The position numbers and the translations under genes were made by a program. Below are positions 1 to 11,335 of a stretch of 64,000 nt of DNA, piece after piece. The stretch is taken from positions 2,914,001 to 2,978,000 of the forward strand of contig CM018604.1 of assembly GCA_009192285.1 (NCBI GenBank), written 5' to 3'. The notes below the pieces were generated by a model. That model was not told the origin of the DNA and made no database searches. It saw only the letters and a program-made list of their open reading frames with translations. This stretch comes from Morchella semilibera (lineage: Eukaryota; Ascomycota; Pezizomycetes; Pezizales; Morchellaceae). The number at the start of each line of letters is the position of its first letter. The stretch's first letter is position 1.

Positions 1-1410
1 TGGGAATTTCTCAACTTACTATGCATTTGTTAATTTTTCCATGCATTGTTTCTATTGTAACCTGGGTTTTTGTTGGGGCAGATAAGGGTCTTGAATGACT
101 TCTTCATGCATCTCCAACTTTGGCCCCTAACCCTAGAAGCCTTAACTTTGGTCGTAGCTTATATAAGTACATGTAGTAGGTACGTATACATGTAGCTACG
201 AACAACGCGCCTGCCCATTTACAAGAGGACCGATTCTACCAGTCTACTCTATACCTACACGTGTGTACTGCTGTACCCAGATACCTCCAACGGTTAATTT
301 GGGGAGGGAAGTGCATACTTCATGACCCAACACTAGATACATACTTGTACTTATACTGTTTCGTTCCTAAGCCTTTGTTGATCTACAGAATCAGATTCAT
401 GCAAGGATTTTGTGCATGTAATGACTATCGCCTCATCAATAGACGGCTTCCCTGGCCACCCGGACACCCCCCTCACTCGGGCAGTTAACGTAGAATAGAG
501 AATATCAACCAATCGTCATTGACTGTCCGAGTGAGGGGGGTGTCCGGGTGGCCAGGGAAGTCGTCTATAGGCAATAGTGAAACTCTCCTCTTAAGCTTTA
601 ATTTTCAAGTAAGTCTAGGGGAGGTGGCCTTGGTGAAATAAAAACGTTTGGAAGTTTGGGAACTTTCTTCTACACACAATTTAGGACTTGCAATCTATGG
701 CAGCCGCCGGCTTATGTCAACACAATTGCAATTGCAGGGTTACCTCTACGTAAAATTTCGACCGGCTTTCATGATCTATGGCTGTATAAGTGGGAAATAC
801 ATAAATGTTTAAGAAGACCAGAACGCCTTGCTTTCCTCCAATCCTATTCCTGATACAATTGCTAAGTACCTGCATAACAAGCCTTCCGCCAATTCCCAGC
901 TATTTTGGGCTACATGTTCTGCTACCAGCTAGTAAAATCACCAAGTCTTGTTTGCGGGGCTATATTAACCATTACTCTCTCTCTCTCTCATGATCTAGCA
1001 CGGCGAGCAAATGTTGGTCTAGCACTTGGAGGGGAAGTAGATGGGCAGCCCGAAAACGAAGAAACGAAGGATTAATTCCACATGTACCTAGCTTATGGAT
1101 TAAGGGCATGCTTGGTCAAAGCTAGCTTTTCTCGGGAGCTGCATTTTGGTTGTCTCCAGAGTATGCATGCATCTCATGTATTATCAAACTCGCAAACGTT
1201 TCTCGCAGATTCTGCGTGTTCTGAATCACGAAATTATTCACGCTGTAGATGTAGTAACTCTTAGCTCTATGACAGGTTGCAATTATGAGTGTTGAGAGTA
1301 GCTGCTGCCCTTCATACTGGGATGAGTAGTTCATGCCCAAGGTTATCCGATCATAATCTAATTAGAGAACCAGTCAATTTCGGGAACAGTAAAGAAAGAT
1401 TAGCCGGGGC
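1..1410. other. Intergenic, no gene seen
   Basis: No coding exon is supported here on either strand. The stretch holds two TACATGTA palindromes (168 and 187), the inverted repeat described at 424-583, and a short CT run near 970. Confidence 0.6.
424..583. repeat. Near-perfect inverted repeat (hairpin element)
   Basis: The 47-bp arms 439-485 and 522-568 are reverse complements with only two mismatches, both G/A transitions. They are separated by 36 bp, and weaker symmetry extends outward to about 424 and 583. No reading frame is associated with it. It could be a small foldback or MITE-like element or a stem-loop; no clear target duplication is visible. Confidence 0.8.
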
Positions 1411-2302
1411 TCAAACCGCAAGCAATACAACCGCAAGCAAAATTGCGCAGGTCAGAAGTAGACAGCATGCTCTATTCCTAGCCCGTCTAGATACTGTACT
1501 AGTATGTTGTAGCTCATAGTCCCTATATGTATTTTTATGGTTAGACAACTACCCTGTCCTAGTCTATATAGATGGGGGGCCGACGCTTCTCTAATATCCC
1601 TTGCTGCCACACGAGCGCTACCCTCAATCATTGCTAAATCATTTTTCTGCACGCCCACAACAATTGCCAAAGTCTTAAGCAGCTTATCGATATCATCTAT
1701 CCCCTCCTGCAGTAACAAAATCTCTTGTTCTCTTTGCCAAATCAACGTTTGTTGGAGCTCAACATCATCTTGCTCAGCTATTTCCGACCTATATGAGCCT
1801 GTAACTGACGGGTCGCTAGGTTCATAGATCAAAGATGTTCTTGGGAGACCTCGTAGAGTAATTTCGGCTGCGACTCTCTGGAGAGATTGAAACCGAGTGA
1901 GAAGAGCGGTGAAGCTGTTTGAGAGGTTGCCGGATGTGTATTGTTGAGCTTGCTGGAATTTAAAGGTGAGCTAGTTGCATATTTCTTTTCCTGGGGTTCG
2001 TTTGCACGCTTGGATATACATACAGAGAGCTTACCCACGTCCCATCGTTGCATCTTCTTTACATCCTCTCCTGTAAGCTTAAACATCCCTCTTATCTCCC
2101 CCAAAAGATCTTGAATGCTCGCTCTCAAATCATCGCCATCTCTACGCCCACCAACCAGATCCAGCAACGAAGAGAGCCGCGAGACCGAGCTATGAATGGA
2201 CAATAGTTGCGTCGAAAGAGATGTTGCGTGTTTATCGAAGTCTGAATAACAAGATGGAGGTTGTATTTGTGCTTCAACTCGAGAGATATAATCAAAGGAC
2301 AT
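1411..2302 (-). CDS. Qa-SNARE (syntaxin, Pep12/Vam3 type)
   Basis: This is a target-membrane SNARE of the endosome/vacuole syntaxin group, which pairs with other SNAREs to fuse vesicles with late endosomes or vacuoles. Three exons are inferred: 2302-2039, 1970-1553 and 1493-1411, giving 254 residues. Residues about 20-130 form an Habc-like helical region (the LTRFQSLQR stretch is typical). The SNARE motif spans about 160-222 with the zero-layer glutamine near residue 196 (VGVQKNDLAMIE). The last 83-nt exon encodes the tail anchor, beginning ARNRACCLLL, which is characteristic of Pep12-like proteins. The first intron uses donor GTGGGT and acceptor ACTAG; this choice puts exon 2 in the frame that carries the conserved FQ..LQR helix. 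All three exons join in phase. Whether it acts as Pep12 or Vam3 cannot be told from the sequence alone. Confidence 0.85.
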
Positions 2303-3106
2303 TCTTTCTCCTATCTTTGGTCAATCGATTGGTTGGTTGTTAGGATATCGTTCTCCTCGGGAGAACCAAGACTTAAATTAGAGTTTCACTTAATGTTATG
2401 AAGGTCAATTATCACAGTCTGCATGAGGATGACGCGTTTGTGTGGGGGCGCACATGTCGAGTAGAGGTATTATTTGTGAAACCAACCCCCACCACATCGA
2501 CCTACTTCACATCACCTATCACCACCAAGTTCATCATTCATGATCCACATTCACTGGGCCCTCTCTTTCCTGGCGTAAGAGCTACTAACCCACTATTAGT
2601 TTCAAACCATGTTCATTGACCTTCAATAACGGAATACAGAAGGCATGCATATTGGTCACAGGATATCACTCGCGTATTCCGGGATTTGCCCCATAGGACT
2701 AAAATTCTTAAGGCCAAAAACAGTCACATTATTTTCGATTTTCTAAAAGAAATAGCTAACTATTTGATAAAGAGGAGAGGTCTAGAAACTACAATCCCTC
2801 TCCTGCCGTTTTTGCAACCCTCATTGGTTCGTTCAAAATCTCTCCATACTGAACATTTAAGGGGATTTACATAATAATGAAATAGGTTCACCCGCATACC
2901 TGTGATATGGAATAAACCCAAGGTCCTGTGAAAGCGACTAAGAACAGTGCAATTCCACAACAACCGGGAGATAACAAATAAGAAACAAGTTCATAGAAGA
3001 ACCACACCAAGAAATAGCATGGCTCAGAGATAAATCGGTTACAAATAGAAGACTAATAAAATGGAGTCCTGATCCTACTAAGCACACTCTAAAGTGCTGG
3101 TTCGGA
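2303..3106. other. Intergenic, no gene seen
   Basis: This lies between the SNARE start codon and the stop of the peptide precursor gene. It contains one copy of the dispersed 17-bp motif (2656-2672). No other structure was recognised. Confidence 0.6.
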
Positions 3107-3601
3107 CTAAGCCTCAGCAGCGGGCTCGGCTTCTGGCTCCGGTACAGGCTCTGCTTCGGCCTCAGGCATAGCATCTCTCTTGGCACAGATTGGGGCACCG
3201 GGTCTACCACATACACAGGTCGGGCACTGGGGCTCGGGCTCGGCCATGCGGGCCTTCTGGGCGGGTGCTGCCTCTGGTGCTGCCTCTGGTTCCGGCTCTG
3301 GTGCGGCCGCAGGAATAGCGTCTCTCTTCGCACAGATTGGGGCGCCGGGTCTACCACATACACAGGTCTGGCACTGGGGCTCAGCCATGCGGACTCCAAC
3401 CTCCCTTCTCTTGAAGATTGAGCGGCTAAACCCGGTGCTATATCCATGAAAGATCAAAATTAGTATTACATATATATATACAATAGGAAGAAAGATTATA
3501 AATAGAGAAAAGAGGGCATACGTGAGATCAGATTGATCTGGAATTGCAGATACAATGACTGTAAAGAAGGCCGAAGCCACAAAGATACTGGTGAATTTCA
3601 T
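3107..3601 (-). CDS. Secreted repeat peptide precursor, alpha-pheromone-like (Kex2/Ste13 processed)
   Basis: Two exons, 3601-3522 and 3437-3107, give a 136-residue protein; the 84-bp intron (GTATGC...ATAG) is in frame and has no stop. It starts with a signal peptide (MKFTSIFVASAFFTVIVSA). Two near-identical units follow, each with the core CVCGRPGAPIC followed by A-KR. After each KR comes a run of dipeptides whose second residue is always Ala or Pro (ten after the first, eleven after the second, up to the stop). This is the architecture of fungal alpha-factor precursors: Kex2 cuts after KR and a Ste13-type dipeptidyl aminopeptidase trims X-A/X-P. The core resembles the alpha-pheromones of other Pezizomycotina, which have a C..-PG-.-C pattern. 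The pheromone role is inference; another Kex2-processed secreted peptide is possible. It is not a toxin family I recognise. Confidence 0.7.
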   Translation of the reverse strand: MKFTSIFVASAFFTVIVSAIPDQSDLTYALFSLFIIFLPIVYIYVILILIFHGYSTGFSRSIFKRREVGVRMAEPQCQTCVCGRPGAPICAKRDAIPAAAPEPEPEAAPEAAPAQKARMAEPEPQCPTCVCGRPGAPICAKRDAMPEAEAEPVPEPEAEPAAEA

Positions 3602-6561
3602 TTTTGGGTAATAATATAACGGTTGGATTTATTAATATTTTCAAAGGAGGTATTTATGAATGACTTACTCGAATTATCAGAGTGAGCGAGGAACTGAGAA
3701 AACATGACTCTAGGCACTCTTTAAGTAGTTATATTTCCTGTATTTTGAGCATTAGTATCATTGGGTCAGGAGAGACTATCAAGACTACTACTCATTGAGG
3801 GTTTGAAATTTCGATAAGTATAGGGGCCACTAGAGATTCTTGTTGTTTGGATAAAGAGAAGTGCTACAAATATGTATACCCCGTGAACGTTTTTCTCACC
3901 CGGGTGGCAAGCTAGTACTGACTGTATGGTGTTGGGAACTAGTTGGGGAGGGCTATATATTGCAATAAAAGAATACCATAACACAACTAGTGGTTAATTG
4001 AGAGGTATGCTTGTCTAAACAACATGCTAAAGACCCTGATGGATCCAAAGCTCTAAAAATGCAGATACTAGGCTTTCGTACAAAGCAAGTCCCTTGCTCA
4101 CCGAGCCTTGGGGTCCTCCCTACACAAAAAGCTAACCGCTAAACCTGAAATTAAAGAATATTTATATGTTAAGGGCTCGGCAGGGAGCCCACTTCATAGG
4201 GGAGCGGAGGACAGAATTGCATACATATTACATATCATAGGCTGCTGAGTAGAGCCAACTGGTCGTAATAGAGATATCAGAAACAGTGTTTATCACACAA
4301 TTGAAACAATTTATCCCAACGAACTCCATACCAAGCCCTTAATTTCTACCCATGGCCGCCTATGTTGCACGCACGTATATATCAATAATAGTTCCTTGAA
4401 TTCTGGGAAAAACCCGCGCCCGGTTCTATTAGTGGGTGGAATATATTTTCTCCTTTAAGGTCTTCAAACCCCAAATCGGAGACCTAGATCCTTCTTTTGT
4501 TTGGTTGTTGGACGCTAGTGATCTTATTGAGAACCTTATGGACACAGATAGGGCTAGGGTTGTGCCAAGAACCAATGATACCCCATACCACTATTTGGTA
4601 CTTACCGCATCTGGTCCTCAATAGGCTCTTTATTGGAACCACACGTCCCACAAATAGGGAGAGCTCTAGAAAATAAACAAATGAAAATGCAGAGATCTCT
4701 ATAACCCCTTAACCTGGGAGAATCCAGGAGCGGGAAAAAAGCGCCCAGAATACTTGTTCTGGGGGGAGAATGTTTCAAACCCAACCGTTGGCTGGAATCT
4801 TGAGCCTAGGAATATACTAAAAGATGAAATTTGGCTACATATATCTCATTACCTAACGTATGTGTGAACATTTTTCCTTGTTTGTGCCGGCGTCTCGGTT
4901 CAAGGGCACCTATATTCAAATTTCCCGTTACCAATGGTACTAGATAACTACGATTAGTGGTGTCTCTGTTAATTCATGCCTGAATATACGCTGTATAACC
5001 GGGGGTATCTTTGAGCATACCTGTACTAGTTCCAAGGTGTTGAGGGCAATAGGTGTCTCCAATGCATAAGAGGTTTCCCTGGACGGCTTCAAGTTTTGTT
5101 TCATGTAGTTTTGGCCAAAGTGTACAATTCTCTTCAACGTGATCAGAAAGAGTTCCTATTATAAAATAGGGCGAACAAAGAATTACTCTATCGGGGTCGA
5201 CTTATGAAACTCAATAGGAGTCCTAGCCTACAGAGAGAAATCTTATGTATAATAAAACTTTATGGTTCCAACAATGTTGATACGAGCAGGTATGAACGTC
5301 AGGTTGAACCCTGATACCTATGGGATAACAGCAGATTGCTTGCTAATATATACTATGGAGACTGGTCATATACTCATTGCACGGCCCGAATGTGATTTAC
5401 CCAAAACAATTGAATCTTTAGGAAGACGTTGGGTATCTAATAGTCTTTCTAACTCATTTATTTTACGGCCCGATTTGCTGATAAGTACCCGACCCTATAA
5501 TTCTACAGAAGACGAAGCTTTCAACGCCATAACGCACCGCAATTGATCCTTGTATTACGAGCGAGCCTTGCTCTTGCGCACAAGCATGATGGCCATTACT
5601 ACTAAGCAAGCTCTGCCCCGTATGAGAGTCATGTGTTATCACTCGGTGTCGGATCGCTCTCTGGTTTTGTGGTCTGACTGTAGAGAGGACTGAACAGTAC
5701 AAGACTTGGTTGATTGACCGACTACATGGCAATAGACAGGTCTTGTATACTAGTAAATCTATAAAAGACAGCCACATGTGCACATATATGTGCACCGGTA
5801 CCGGACAAATAGTTCAAGGCACTCTAGTTGACTATGTATGCTTGGAAGTAATGTATATTACCACACTGACGCCTCCATACTTAACAAGCCAAGAACTTAG
5901 TATCTCATACCGAGCCTCTGGATCCACGGTACAAACGGAGGGTAAATTACAAACTCAACTCAAATCGGCACGATAGTATGTTATCGGGGGGTTGCTTGGA
6001 ATAAGGGCATATGTGAAAGTGACATGTATAATAAATACAAATACAGGTGTATCTTATATTTGCGCCTAATATAACAGAGGACATTAATTTGTATTTATTA
6101 CTATCTATATTTTAAATCCTTGAGATCCTTAGAATCTCAAGGTAGAGAGTAGAGCTCATACCCCCCTACGAGCAATACATATATCAACTCCCATGAGATA
6201 AAGGTTTGTAAGATTGCGGCCTCCGGGGCCTTTTTTCCCCCTGAGATTGTTGATATCGTGATCTTGCGTAGCAACGACTCATCACCAAACATAAAACCAC
6301 AAGATCTTACGGTTATTTGAAGCGTTGAGGCCACAAACGGGCTACAATTTTATTAATAGTGGTCAGATGGTTCCATGATATACTCTATCGGCCCATACAG
6401 TTGCGCAAGAAATGCAAAACAGAATTTTGAGAAAATCACGATTTCTTCAGATTAGACAAGCATACTCAAGCAATGTAAAGAGGAAAAAAAAGGGAGGGGA
6501 TAGCTCAAGAGATAAAGAAAACATCTATCAGCCTCTAGTTGTATTTCTTGATGTATTTCAA
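3602..6561. other. Intergenic, no gene supported
   Basis: About 3 kb without a recognisable gene. Short open frames (4436-4624 and 5262-5546 on +) have no start context, splice partners or family resemblance I can support. It contains one copy of the dispersed 17-bp motif (5629-5645) and a perfect palindrome, GTGCACATATATGTGCAC, at about 5775-5792. Confidence 0.5.
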
Positions 6562-7176
6562 CTAGTTATAGATGGCCGCAAGTGCAAAGGTAGCCCCAAA
6601 AGAAGCCCTGCATTAGCAACTGTTAGTATCCAAAGCTTAAGTTTGAGGGATAGGCACATACTTGAAGGCCATATTCTCCGTTACCAGCCCTTTCACATCC
6701 ACTTTATTTGTGAACCTCTGCAGCCATCTGTATGGGACCACATGCAGCCCCCTCGAAGCCAGAAACTGCCATCCCCGCCGCCGTTAGAATATCACCAATA
6801 GCAACACAACCGATTCGAGTGCTCAGACCTCAATTAGCAGCAACAAACTGCCGACCACAAGCCCAATGCTTTTGCTAAACCTTCCTACAGCAAATCCGGC
6901 CACGATTCCTAGAAATGATCCGGTTGATATCTGCCTATAAATAACCGGCGAGAACCTCGACTGCTGAGTTTGTGTTGTTGTTGCTCCACCCCGTGCTCGT
7001 TCATATGGTTCTGGCTGGGGTTTGTTCGATACCAGTCCTATATTGCCGAGGGAGGGCCATGGGGTGGCGGTTTCACAATGTATCGTCTTGACGAAGAGGG
7101 GTCTCTTGGGGTTGGAGAGGCTATAGGATGCGAAACCAATAGCAGTGGCGGAGGGAATAATAAAACGATGAGCCAT
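6562..7176 (-). CDS. FUN14-family mitochondrial membrane protein
   Basis: Three exons, 7176-6829, 6765-6662 and 6607-6562, join in phase to 165 residues. The first 80 or so residues are basic and Ser-rich, suggesting a mitochondrial targeting or matrix-facing segment. Then comes the FUN14 fold: a Gly-rich hydrophobic helix (SFLGIVAGFAVGRFSKSIGLV), a second one across the first splice junction (VVGSLLLLIE/FLASRG), an amphipathic linker, and a final short helix (ASFGATFALAAIYN) at the C-terminus. Introns have branch points TTCTAAC and TACTAAC. FUN14 proteins sit in the outer mitochondrial membrane; animal FUNDC1 is a mitophagy receptor, but the role of the fungal members is less clear. No LC3-interacting motif was identified. 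Confidence 0.82.
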
Positions 7177-8336
7177 GGTAGCTTTTTTTAATTGGCGTGA
7201 AAGGGGATTGATCGTGATGGGAAATTGTGTCTGTTACGGGATCTTTAGAGGGGGTGTAATGAGAGGGGCCTACAGATGACGTCTTACTTGCAGGGGTAGG
7301 ATTAAGACATAATCACGAGTTTTAGTACGCGATATCAAATCGCTTATGGGAGTACTCTACTCTTGAGTAGAATAGAATAATACGTGACCATAAATACACA
7401 TGTATTAGGGTACATATAGCTTAATAAATCGCCAGGTTTGGCTTAGGATACAGGTCCAAAGTTAAAGCCAAGCTACCATATCAGTACAACGGCCAGAACT
7501 AACAGAGGCGGCTAGCGCTAATGGGATGAGCGGGCATCTGAACCGGCCGCGGTAAATACTACATGTACCCTTTCTTTGCTGTACTCTACAAGTACATACA
7601 TGTAGATGTAAGCAGTAGAGGCTGCATAGCGCGATGCGAACGGATATTAGTGAATGTCTTTCCTCCCTCACCTTTTCTGCATACAGATGTTCTGGAACAG
7701 AGTATTATGTCAGGTGAACAAACGGAGATATGGTATCATAGAGTAGACGGATACTTACATGTATCTATACAGATACTGCCCATACCAGCTGCAGATATAT
7801 ACATGTATGATGCGAGGCCGTGAGGCTGATAGCTCGGGGATCTGGGGATATAAGTTTAAATGTATTTATAATTTACTCCTCCAGATTTAATTGACCAGCT
7901 CTTTTGGACGTAATTACTGCAAACGCTCGACTCGAATCATAAAGGCTGCAGGGTTTAGTTACAGGGTTAAGGCCCACCACGCACACAGGCGAATTTTTTC
8001 ACTCGTGAGTATTTTGCTATTTCGAAGAGGGTAGACTGTAACGGAGATTTGTCTGGCGGTGGTCATATTGAGAAGAAAAGGTTTCCTTGATAATTGTATT
8101 GTTTGGGACATCAATAGACGTCACATGGAACGAAAGAAAAAAAAAAAAAGCGAGAGGAGGGGTTGTCCCCCCGCCGCTTTGTGCGCAAATTTCTCCCCCA
8201 CACACGCACACACACAAATCCTCGTCTTTTTCCACACTGAACTTTTTTCCCACGCACAACAACCCAAAACAACAGTCTCATCAGCAGCAGCAGTCACGGT
8301 AAACCCTCACTCTCGCCCGGGGCCGAAAATACCATA
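7177..8336. promoter_or_regulatory. Divergent intergenic region, FUN14-family and DUF3020 genes
   Basis: This is the shared upstream region of two divergent genes. It contains a cluster of four TACATGTA palindromes within 250 bp (7560, 7597, 7756, 7800), the densest group in the window. A pyrimidine-rich stretch follows at about 8180-8290. The actual transcription starts are not visible. Confidence 0.4.
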
Positions 8337-8540
8337 GTAAGTGAACCTTCGCGATGATGAAATGAATACTTTGAAGACGCATCCCATGCAAATCAACTCA
8401 ACACCCATACCATATTATTCGTGTTCGCTTTTATTTTAACAGCCAATTACGAATTTTGGTTCCGCTGACAAAATGTTGTCTTCGTCGTTCATCCCGCCTT
8501 GCGGGAGAGCGGCATTGACAATCACTTCGGGTGTTTACAG
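8337..8540 (+). other. Probable 5' UTR intron of the DUF3020 gene
   Basis: A consensus donor, GTAAGT, lies at 8337 and an acceptor, TTTACAG, ends at 8540, directly before the ATG used for the downstream gene. No coding sequence is needed from the upstream exon. This is inference from splice signals alone. Confidence 0.45.
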
Positions 8541-11335
8541 ATGAATGAAGAAGAAGTTCGCCTACTGCAGGCTGCTGCAGGATTTGGAGGTGATGTAAAA
8601 GAGCCTGTGTCTGCCGTTGTAGGAGACATCGAAGTAGGGCAATTATCAGTTGACGATCTCTCTGTCGAACAAATCGACCATGCCTTGCAATCTCTGGTTG
8701 ATACCATGGGGGAGGCTGGAACCGAAGTGATTAACCAAGACCTCTTACAACACCCCCAACAACCATCCCAACCACTTCAGCTGCCACAGCCTGAGGCAAA
8801 CTTTCCCTTATCTAGTGCTGCCAATATTAGTGAGTTAAACTTTGGCGCAGACCTCAAGGTGGCCAAGGAATTTGAAGGGCTTTGGGGGATCGGGGATCAG
8901 AATGCTGGATCCGGAGGCATGGAAGACGGATCCGATATCGACTATGAAGTCCAGCTTAGGGAATTACAGAGAAGTCTCGCAGAGCTTTCTCGCGCATCCA
9001 CAAGAGCGAACACACCCCCTTCAACTCAACAGACCCCAATCTCTTCGGAACTGGTAATCAGATCTGACCAAAACCGACAAGTTAATGCGACAGCCCACCA
9101 CGCTGTACGCTTTTCAACGGGCTGGCCTTTCAATAATATGCAACCTGGTATCAGCACTGAAACTGCCCCGTCGTCCCCTGAGGACTCCAGTGGAAAAGCT
9201 CGTGGTAGACGGCTATCTATAATCGATCCATCCGAGGACCCTTTGAAGGCTGCGGAGCGGGAGCGTATACGAGTAGAGAATAGGGAGAGAAAGAAGAAAT
9301 GGAGGAACCAAAATCAGGAACGAAGTAAGAATTTCTATCACCACAATCCTGCAACATATAGACCCCTTGTATCGTTAACACCGAGTTAGATAAGGACAAT
9401 GACCTTCGATGCCGTGTCACCAAACGCGCCCTTCACCTTTTTGGAGCCGAGATGAGTATTGAAAAATCCAACTGGATTGAACGCGAATTCAACCGTCGGC
9501 GCTCGAAGCGTGTGACCCGAACCAAGACCCGCGATAATGATCCTGCTAGCGGTGATCCTAACGCTGGTTCATCTAGTGTCTTTCCAGCTTTCAACCAGTC
9601 TGGTTCGTCTAGTTACCCAGTTAGCTCCGGCGAAATAGTTCTTAGGAATCAGCTCATTAACAACCCCGCGTTGTTCGAAAAAAACGCCGAGTTTGTCATC
9701 ATGGAGCTTCTCACGCTGATGTCTACAGAGCCTACACTACTTCCATACTTAATTGACATCTTGGGCGGTATGAAGGCAGAGACACGAGGAATACTTACTC
9801 AGAATGGCAACCATCAGTTAATTCATGATATTGATAACCGGATTACTGATGTCTCCGATCACATTCACCCCGAAAATATTACTGGAAATAACGATGGAAC
9901 CCGTTATAATAGACATGATGCGGGAATGGTTGGAGATGGTTCGAACGCAGGCTGGTCAACAGGATCGCAGACGCCAGTTCCAGAAGGAATTAGTGGTATC
10001 TCCGGCGAATTTGAGAGTCCCGATCGAATCACAGTCGGATTCGAAACTCTTGTTGCCAACTTAGAAAAGTCCCTGACAGGCCCCGAAATTCAGAATAACG
10101 ACGGCGCGACCCAATCGCCGCCTGACAGAAGCGGCCAAGTTACACCCAATACGATTCCGGCTCCAAACGGCTCTTCGGATAATGTCCCTTCACTCGAGGA
10201 AATACCACTAGAAATTGGTTTTGACCATGAAAATATACCAGACCCTGATACTCTTGACCAAGCCCTCGAAAATCTCATGCACGAGCAATCTCAGGCGATG
10301 GTGGACAACAACAAGGAAGGAAATGTAGAATCTCAGTTCGATGAAGAGGCACTGGATAGGCTGATTGCAGAGGGTGGGGTGGATGTTGCTGAGTTGATGA
10401 AGGCAATGGAATCTGAAGAGACCCCCGAAAGACATCAAGACCAGACCAAGGCACGTGATGATTTCTCGACCAGGATAGATGGGAATGATAGAGAGGAGCT
10501 TGCTCAACAGTTGAAACAAACTGTGAACCCCTCGGGTCAACAGTCACAACCTACTTATGGAGATGATGATGTTGTTCTTTCGGCAGCTGAAATGAGTTTG
10601 GATGAGATAAACCGCTTGATTGCTGAAATCAAAAATAATTCAGAATCGACCCCGGTAGACTTGAATGGGAAGTCTAATCAACAATCAGCCTTACCCCCAT
10701 CGTCCCCACCCCCCGCCCCTTCTCCGTCACCTGCCAATACTAAACAAGATCTCTCTGAGTTGTACACTCCCGAGAATGTTGTGGCAATTTTGAAAACTAT
10801 TGTCGACATGGCTCTACATCCAGAAAATGAAGCTTCTTCGGCCCCAGCCCATAATTTCCGAGGGACGAAGCGTTCTTCACCCGATTCTTACCTAAATCCA
10901 TCCAGTAACAAGCGTCCATGCACTCGCGCCCCCAGTAGTACAGCGGCAATGCAGGCGGTTTCCAAGACGGCAATAAACCAGCTCAACGGTATACTGATAT
11001 CAAACGGTTATCCCCCAACACCTTCATCGAGCTACCAGAGCCATATTTCATCCGCCTACCATTCACCTCAAGCAACTGGTACAGGTGGGAACTTACAGTC
11101 TCCAGGATATATTGCAAGCTTCGGCACTACGGATGTCATGAACAAAAAGCTTATGGCAATGAAGCCACCCCCGTATCGACCAGCCGGTGGAGCTAGCAAC
11201 GGGGGGGCGGGCATTGGTGGAAACGGAGGGTTGGCGGGAGTCACTGCTAAAAGAAAGACCGGGGACGAAGAAAAGAAAGTCAGAGCTATGGGCTTCCCAC
11301 CCTTAATGGCTGGACTGAAGCCCAAATCAGCATGA
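8541..11335 (+). CDS. DUF3020-domain protein
   Basis: Two exons, 8541-9324 and 9390-11335, give 909 residues. The 65-bp intron (GTAAGA...TTAG) falls inside the conserved domain, and splicing restores the block RKKKWRNQNQERNKDNDLR followed by CRVTKRALHLFG at about residues 248-280. This is the DUF3020 signature found in a family of fungal nuclear proteins of unknown function. The rest is largely disordered: Ser/Pro/Gln-rich and acidic segments, a proline run near residue 710, and short basic stretches (RRRSKR near 300; KRSSPDS and NKRPC near 770-790) that could be nuclear localisation signals. The start was chosen at the first in-frame ATG, which sits right at a good acceptor. Target genes or partners cannot be inferred. 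Confidence 0.8.

Noticed and set aside
4436-5546. Two plus-strand open frames (4436-4624 and 5262-5546) with protein-like composition.
   Set aside because: They lack a clear start, splice continuity and a recognisable family; the sequence between them has no exon I can link.
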